Below, piece after piece: positions 61,080 through 64,000 of a DNA stretch of 64,000 bases; position 1 is the first letter of the stretch; the number at the start of each line of letters is the position of its first letter. Source of the DNA: Mesolinea sp040772305 (GTDB lineage: Bacteria > Chloroflexota > Anaerolineae > Anaerolineales > Anaerolineaceae). The notes under the pieces are model-generated. The model searched no databases. It had not been told where the DNA came from and saw only the letters and a list, made by a program, of their open reading frames with translations. The translations under genes and the position numbers were made by a program. Location of the stretch: the NCBI GenBank assembly GCA_040772305.1, contig JAXGYK010000001.1, positions 806,001-870,000 on the forward strand, in the 5' to 3' direction.

Positions 61080-62558
61080 ATGACAGATACAACGATCACA
61101 ATTGACATATTAGGACATGCAGACTTTGCTGCCGAGCTGCGGGCTAAGGAAAACGTGCCTGGAATCCTGAAATTTTACAGCGCAGTTCAATCGATACGGG
61201 AAAAGAACCCCAAGCGAACCCTGCTCCTGGATGCCGGCGACAACTTTTGCGATACCCTTTGGGATGGTAAGACCATTGTTGAAGCATTAACACTGCTTGA
61301 AACCGATGTGATGACTTTGGGAAACCACGAGTTTGACTATGGAAAAGACTTTTTGGAAGCTACGCTTGCCGCATGTCCTTTCCCGGTGCTCTGTGCAAAC
61401 ATCAGCGAAAAAGAAACCGGTAATCTGGTTAAAGGCACGTTGCCTTATACCCTGGTTGATCTGGACGGAATGAAGCTTGGAATTGTAGGAGTAACTACTG
61501 AGTACACGCCTTACATGGTTGAAAAGAAGGCTTTCTTGCCATACCAGATTGGTTCCAGTGCCGAGGCTTGCCATAAGTACATCCCCGAGCTGCGCAGCAA
61601 AGGGGCAGAAATCATTGTAGTTCTGGCACACCATCCCTTTTATATCAACCCGGAGGGCGTGAGCGGAGAGCTGATTGATTTGCTGCACGCAGTCAAAGAC
61701 CTCCAAGTGGATGTAATGATTGGTGGCCATATTCCCGGAGATTTTGCTTCTGAAGTTGAAGGTGTTTCTGTGCTTAAGGGCGGCTTTGGCGGAAAATCGC
61801 TGCCGCACCTTTCTTTAAGCTTTGACACCAATACCCGAAAAGTAACCGGAAAAGCCTTTGAGATGATCGATGTCATGGCATCTGCATACGATGCACATAA
61901 ACCAGCGCTCAATCAATTTATTGAAACCATTTCGCGAGAAGTGGAGCCCTATCTTACTGAAGTTTTGGGAACCCTGGAAGAAGACCTGCTCATGAGGCTT
62001 GCGTTTGAAAGCCCTATGGGGAACTTCTTTGCCGATTGTGCCAGGGCAGCCGGTAAGACGGAGCTGGCATACATGAATGCAACCTCTTCCGGGCGCATTC
62101 TTACGGCTGGTGATCTCAATCGCGAAAAAATAATTACTGCAATGGGTTTTAATGATCCCATTATGGTTGCGGGGATTAGCGGTGCCCAGCTTTACGAGCT
62201 TTTTGAGATGGTTTATGAGCCCGAGCGTTTTGGAAACAATGCCGGCTTAATCCACTCAGGTTTTGTAGTGGAGGTGGATCATCACCAAGCAGCTGGAAAA
62301 AAAGTGCAGGGTATTTGGCTTGAGAACGGAGATCCAGTTCTTGCAGACCAGCGGTACAGCATTTGCACCAGCCAGTATATGGCATCGGGCGGAAACGGAA
62401 CCGCTGCACTTGCTGAGCAGCTGCAGTTTGAAGATACCGGTATCAGGATGCATGACGCCATATTTGACTACGTGCGCACTCATAAGCTCATCCAACGTCC
62501 GGCAATGGGCCGCCTGATCTTCCATGGAACGCCTGAGAACGACAACTCGCCTTTTTAA
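61080..62558 (+). CDS. 5'-nucleotidase-family metallophosphatase with altered metal site
   Basis: 492-aa protein with an N-terminal calcineurin-like phosphoesterase domain (to about 270) and a 5'-nucleotidase C-terminal domain (about 290-490; MGNFFADCARA, MASGGNGTAAL). Present ligands: D15, D51 (LLLDAGDNF), N82/H83 (GNHEFDYG), H184 (LAHHPFY) and H217 (GGHIPG). The usual DxH histidine is Ala17 and the usual second residue of GHxH/Q is Pro219; in UshA-type enzymes both belong to the same metal. Activity may be changed or reduced. No signal peptide, unlike periplasmic UshA. It is the last gene of the phosphoester operon. Confidence 0.87.
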   Translation: MTDTTITIDILGHADFAAELRAKENVPGILKFYSAVQSIREKNPKRTLLLDAGDNFCDTLWDGKTIVEALTLLETDVMTLGNHEFDYGKDFLEATLAACPFPVLCANISEKETGNLVKGTLPYTLVDLDGMKLGIVGVTTEYTPYMVEKKAFLPYQIGSSAEACHKYIPELRSKGAEIIVVLAHHPFYINPEGVSGELIDLLHAVKDLQVDVMIGGHIPGDFASEVEGVSVLKGGFGGKSLPHLSLSFDTNTRKVTGKAFEMIDVMASAYDAHKPALNQFIETISREVEPYLTEVLGTLEEDLLMRLAFESPMGNFFADCARAAGKTELAYMNATSSGRILTAGDLNREKIITAMGFNDPIMVAGISGAQLYELFEMVYEPERFGNNAGLIHSGFVVEVDHHQAAGKKVQGIWLENGDPVLADQRYSICTSQYMASGGNGTAALAEQLQFEDTGIRMHDAIFDYVRTHKLIQRPAMGRLIFHGTPENDNSPF

Positions 62559-62604
62559 AGGGACTTGCACATACAAGCATTGGGTTGCTGCAGTCTTTTT
62601 CATG

Positions 62605-62610
62605 TAAAAT
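62605..62610 (+). promoter_or_regulatory. -10 element of a probable leaderless promoter
   Basis: TAAAAT ends 6 nt before the ATG at 62617. This marks the start of a new unit after the phosphoester operon. Confidence 0.5.
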
Positions 62611-62616
62611 AGAGGC

Positions 62617-63066
62617 ATGTCCTTACCAAATGTAAATACCAGTTCAACCCTCAGAAATCATCGCCGCCAAAGTCTGCTGCAAATATGGCTTCCCATGCTG
62701 CTGGGAACGCTTGTTTTTTTCGCGGCAATGGTATGGCTGATTAGCAGCTTGATGGAGCCGGGTGCAGGCGGCCTGCGCGGCAGTGCCGATGCAGCAGCAG
62801 TTTGGATTGTCTTACCCTGGCTTCTATGGAGTCTGCTGGGCATACTCTTGCTGACAGCGATGATCGTGCTCGTTATCGTGCTGAAAAAAAAGCTGCCAGT
62901 TGCAGGCGAAAAGGTACTCGATTACTTTCTGAAGGCAAGGCAGATGATGAAGACTGGCAGTGACGCCACAGCAAAACCGATTATCGCGATTCAGGAGTGG
63001 GCTGCCAAGGCAAACCAGGTTTCTGACTCGTTCAGGCAAAGATTTATTAAAGGAAAACAACAATGA
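62617..63066 (+). CDS. membrane protein, two helices, unrecognised
   Basis: 149-aa protein with two transmembrane helices (about residues 24-43 and 64-88, separated by a Gly/Ala-rich external loop) and a hydrophilic, helix-forming C-terminal tail (about 90-149) containing EWAAKANQVSDSF. It resembles small envelope proteins of unknown function. It overlaps the next gene by 4 nt (ATGA), so the two are translated together and may interact. Confidence 0.65.
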   Translation: MSLPNVNTSSTLRNHRRQSLLQIWLPMLLGTLVFFAAMVWLISSLMEPGAGGLRGSADAAAVWIVLPWLLWSLLGILLLTAMIVLVIVLKKKLPVAGEKVLDYFLKARQMMKTGSDATAKPIIAIQEWAAKANQVSDSFRQRFIKGKQQ

Positions 63067-63269
63067 AGCAATCCACAAAGACCCTCACCCTCGTGATCGG
63101 AGGCGTACTCGGTGCTCTCTTGGGCGTAAAAGCAGCCCATACATTGATTGAAGCAGCAGAGAATGAGGCAAATCAGGCACCTATAACAGCTACCCAAGGC
63201 CTCCAGATCGGAATAACTGCTCTGGGGATGCTCAAACAAATCAGCGGAATCAGCAAAACGAGAAACTAA
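63063..63269 (+). CDS. small membrane protein, 68 aa
   Basis: 68-aa protein: a short basic start, one glycine/alanine-rich helix (LVIGGVLGALLGVKAAHTLI, residues 10-29), an acidic stretch EAAENEANQ, and a second amphipathic helix near 45-60. Its gene overlaps the preceding one by 4 nt. The first segment looks like a YtxH-type glycine-zipper helix, but I do not assign a family with confidence. Confidence 0.6.
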   Translation: MKQSTKTLTLVIGGVLGALLGVKAAHTLIEAAENEANQAPITATQGLQIGITALGMLKQISGISKTRN

Positions 63270-63295
63270 TATGCAGGGATAGGAGTGGCGATCCC

Positions 63296-64000
63296 TTGTA
63301 CGAACTTACATTTCTGGGCACATCTGCTTCTGCCCCTTCCATTAAACGCGGCCTTGCCTCGCTTGTAGTAAAGCATGGGGAATATCGTTTTTTAATCGAC
63401 TGCGGAGAAGGTACCCAACGCCAAATTCTGCGCAGCGGCGTAGGGTTTAGAAACTTAAAGCACATTCTTTTGACGCATGGGCACCTGGACCATATTTTGG
63501 GATTGGCCGGTCTGATCTCCACCTTTATGCGCTGGGAAGCCATTGAAGAAGTAAATATTTATGGTAGCCGGCATACGATGGAAAGGGTTAGCGACCTGAT
63601 CCATGGAGTGGTATTGCGGGGCACACCACCCCCAATGCCTTTGAACCTCTACGACATTATTCCCGGGAAAATATTTGAAGCAGGGGACTTTTCAATTGAG
63701 GCATTTGCAGTAGACCATCGCGGTTCTGCATCGTTGGGCTATCGTTTTGAGGAGTTTTCTCACCGGCCATTTTTGCCTGAAAAAGCTGAAGCACTGGGAA
63801 TTCCACCTGGGCCTTGGCGTAAAGACTTGGTGGAGGGCCGCTCAATCAAACTGGAAGACGGCCGGTTAATTGAACCCGATATGGTGCTGGGGCCAGCCCG
63901 ACGCGGTACCAGCCTTGCAGTAGTAGGCGATGTGGGCAAGCCCGAAAAACTGCTGGAGGCAGTTAGTGGAGCCGATGCCCTGGTGATCGAATCTACCTAC
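63296..64000 (+). CDS. rnz: ribonuclease Z, 3' end beyond window
   Basis: tRNA 3'-processing endonuclease of the MBL fold; 235 codons are present and the frame is open to the last base. LTFLGTSASAP opens the protein, the metal motif is LTHGHLDHILGL (H61, H63, D65, H66), then FAVDHRGSASLGYRF, LGIPPGPWRKDLVEG, and LAVVGDVGKPEKLL. This order is that of RNase Z. The start is a TTG at 63296 with AGGAG 10 nt upstream; the nearby GTG at 63285 is in another frame. Confidence 0.9.
   Translation, partial: MYELTFLGTSASAPSIKRGLASLVVKHGEYRFLIDCGEGTQRQILRSGVGFRNLKHILLTHGHLDHILGLAGLISTFMRWEAIEEVNIYGSRHTMERVSDLIHGVVLRGTPPPMPLNLYDIIPGKIFEAGDFSIEAFAVDHRGSASLGYRFEEFSHRPFLPEKAEALGIPPGPWRKDLVEGRSIKLEDGRLIEPDMVLGPARRGTSLAVVGDVGKPEKLLEAVSGADALVIESTY

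Noticed and set aside
1..64000. CRISPR arrays, insertion sequences, integrases, prophage or replication origin
   Set aside because: I found no regularly spaced repeats, transposase or integrase motifs, or DnaA-box clusters on reading through the window.

Overview
The window looks like a chromosomal segment of a Chloroflexota bacterium, most likely an Anaerolineae-type anaerobe. The clues are several envelope proteins and lipoproteins with long Thr-Pro linkers, a three-gene M42 peptidase array, a leucyl-tRNA synthetase behind a T-box, and Gram-positive-style Shine-Dalgarno sites mixed with apparently leaderless genes. The assignment is inference from gene content; no rRNA is present. I saw no integrase, transposase or CRISPR array.

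Layout. 1-24.7 kb is mainly housekeeping and metabolic genes: a P-type ATPase cut by the left edge, holB, a CHR-family transporter, a PcrA-type helicase, Thr-Pro-rich lipoproteins, a UPF0173 hydrolase, a YuiH-like molybdoenzyme, a nucleotidyltransferase, an aminotransferase, a nitrilase-family amidohydrolase, glutamate dehydrogenase, a kinase-fold protein preceded by an unlisted 42-aa Cys-rich ORF, a pncA pseudogene next to intact pncA with a creatininase-family gene between them, leuS with a T-box leader, and an acyltransferase. 25-32.7 kb is a self-contained sugar module: a LacI regulator with operators inside its own promoter, a substrate-binding lipoprotein, two permeases, a GT4-type glycosyltransferase and a GH13_18 phosphorylase probably acting on glucosylglycerate or a related glucoside. 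It has no ATPase gene of its own.

33-45.7 kb holds two tRNA-Ala genes, a CPBP protease, a 41-aa basic protein, three tandem M42 peptidases, a solute-binding lipoprotein, an M24 peptidase, an MFS transporter, a cysteine desulfidase-family protein, an acyltransferase and an MBL hydrolase. Peptide and amino-acid use is a theme here. 46.6-49.4 kb is an A+T-rich ECF sigma factor / membrane-anchored propeller pair, followed by a run of palindromes, then rny and recX.

52.4-62.6 kb is the most interesting block: an RpiR-type regulator followed by eight codirectional genes encoding a HAD phosphatase, an Ugp-like ABC transporter (binding protein, ATPase, two permeases), an MBL-fold hydrolase, an alkaline-phosphatase-superfamily phosphodiesterase and a 5'-nucleotidase-family metallophosphatase that lacks two expected metal ligands. 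None of the four hydrolases has a visible signal peptide. I read this as uptake of a phosphoester followed by stepwise cytoplasmic hydrolysis. The window ends inside a ribonuclease Z gene.

A signal that crosses the window: at least six genes have a -10-like hexamer exactly 6 nt before the start codon and two more have it at 7 nt, with no proper Shine-Dalgarno site. This predicts leaderless mRNAs and fixes several start codons.
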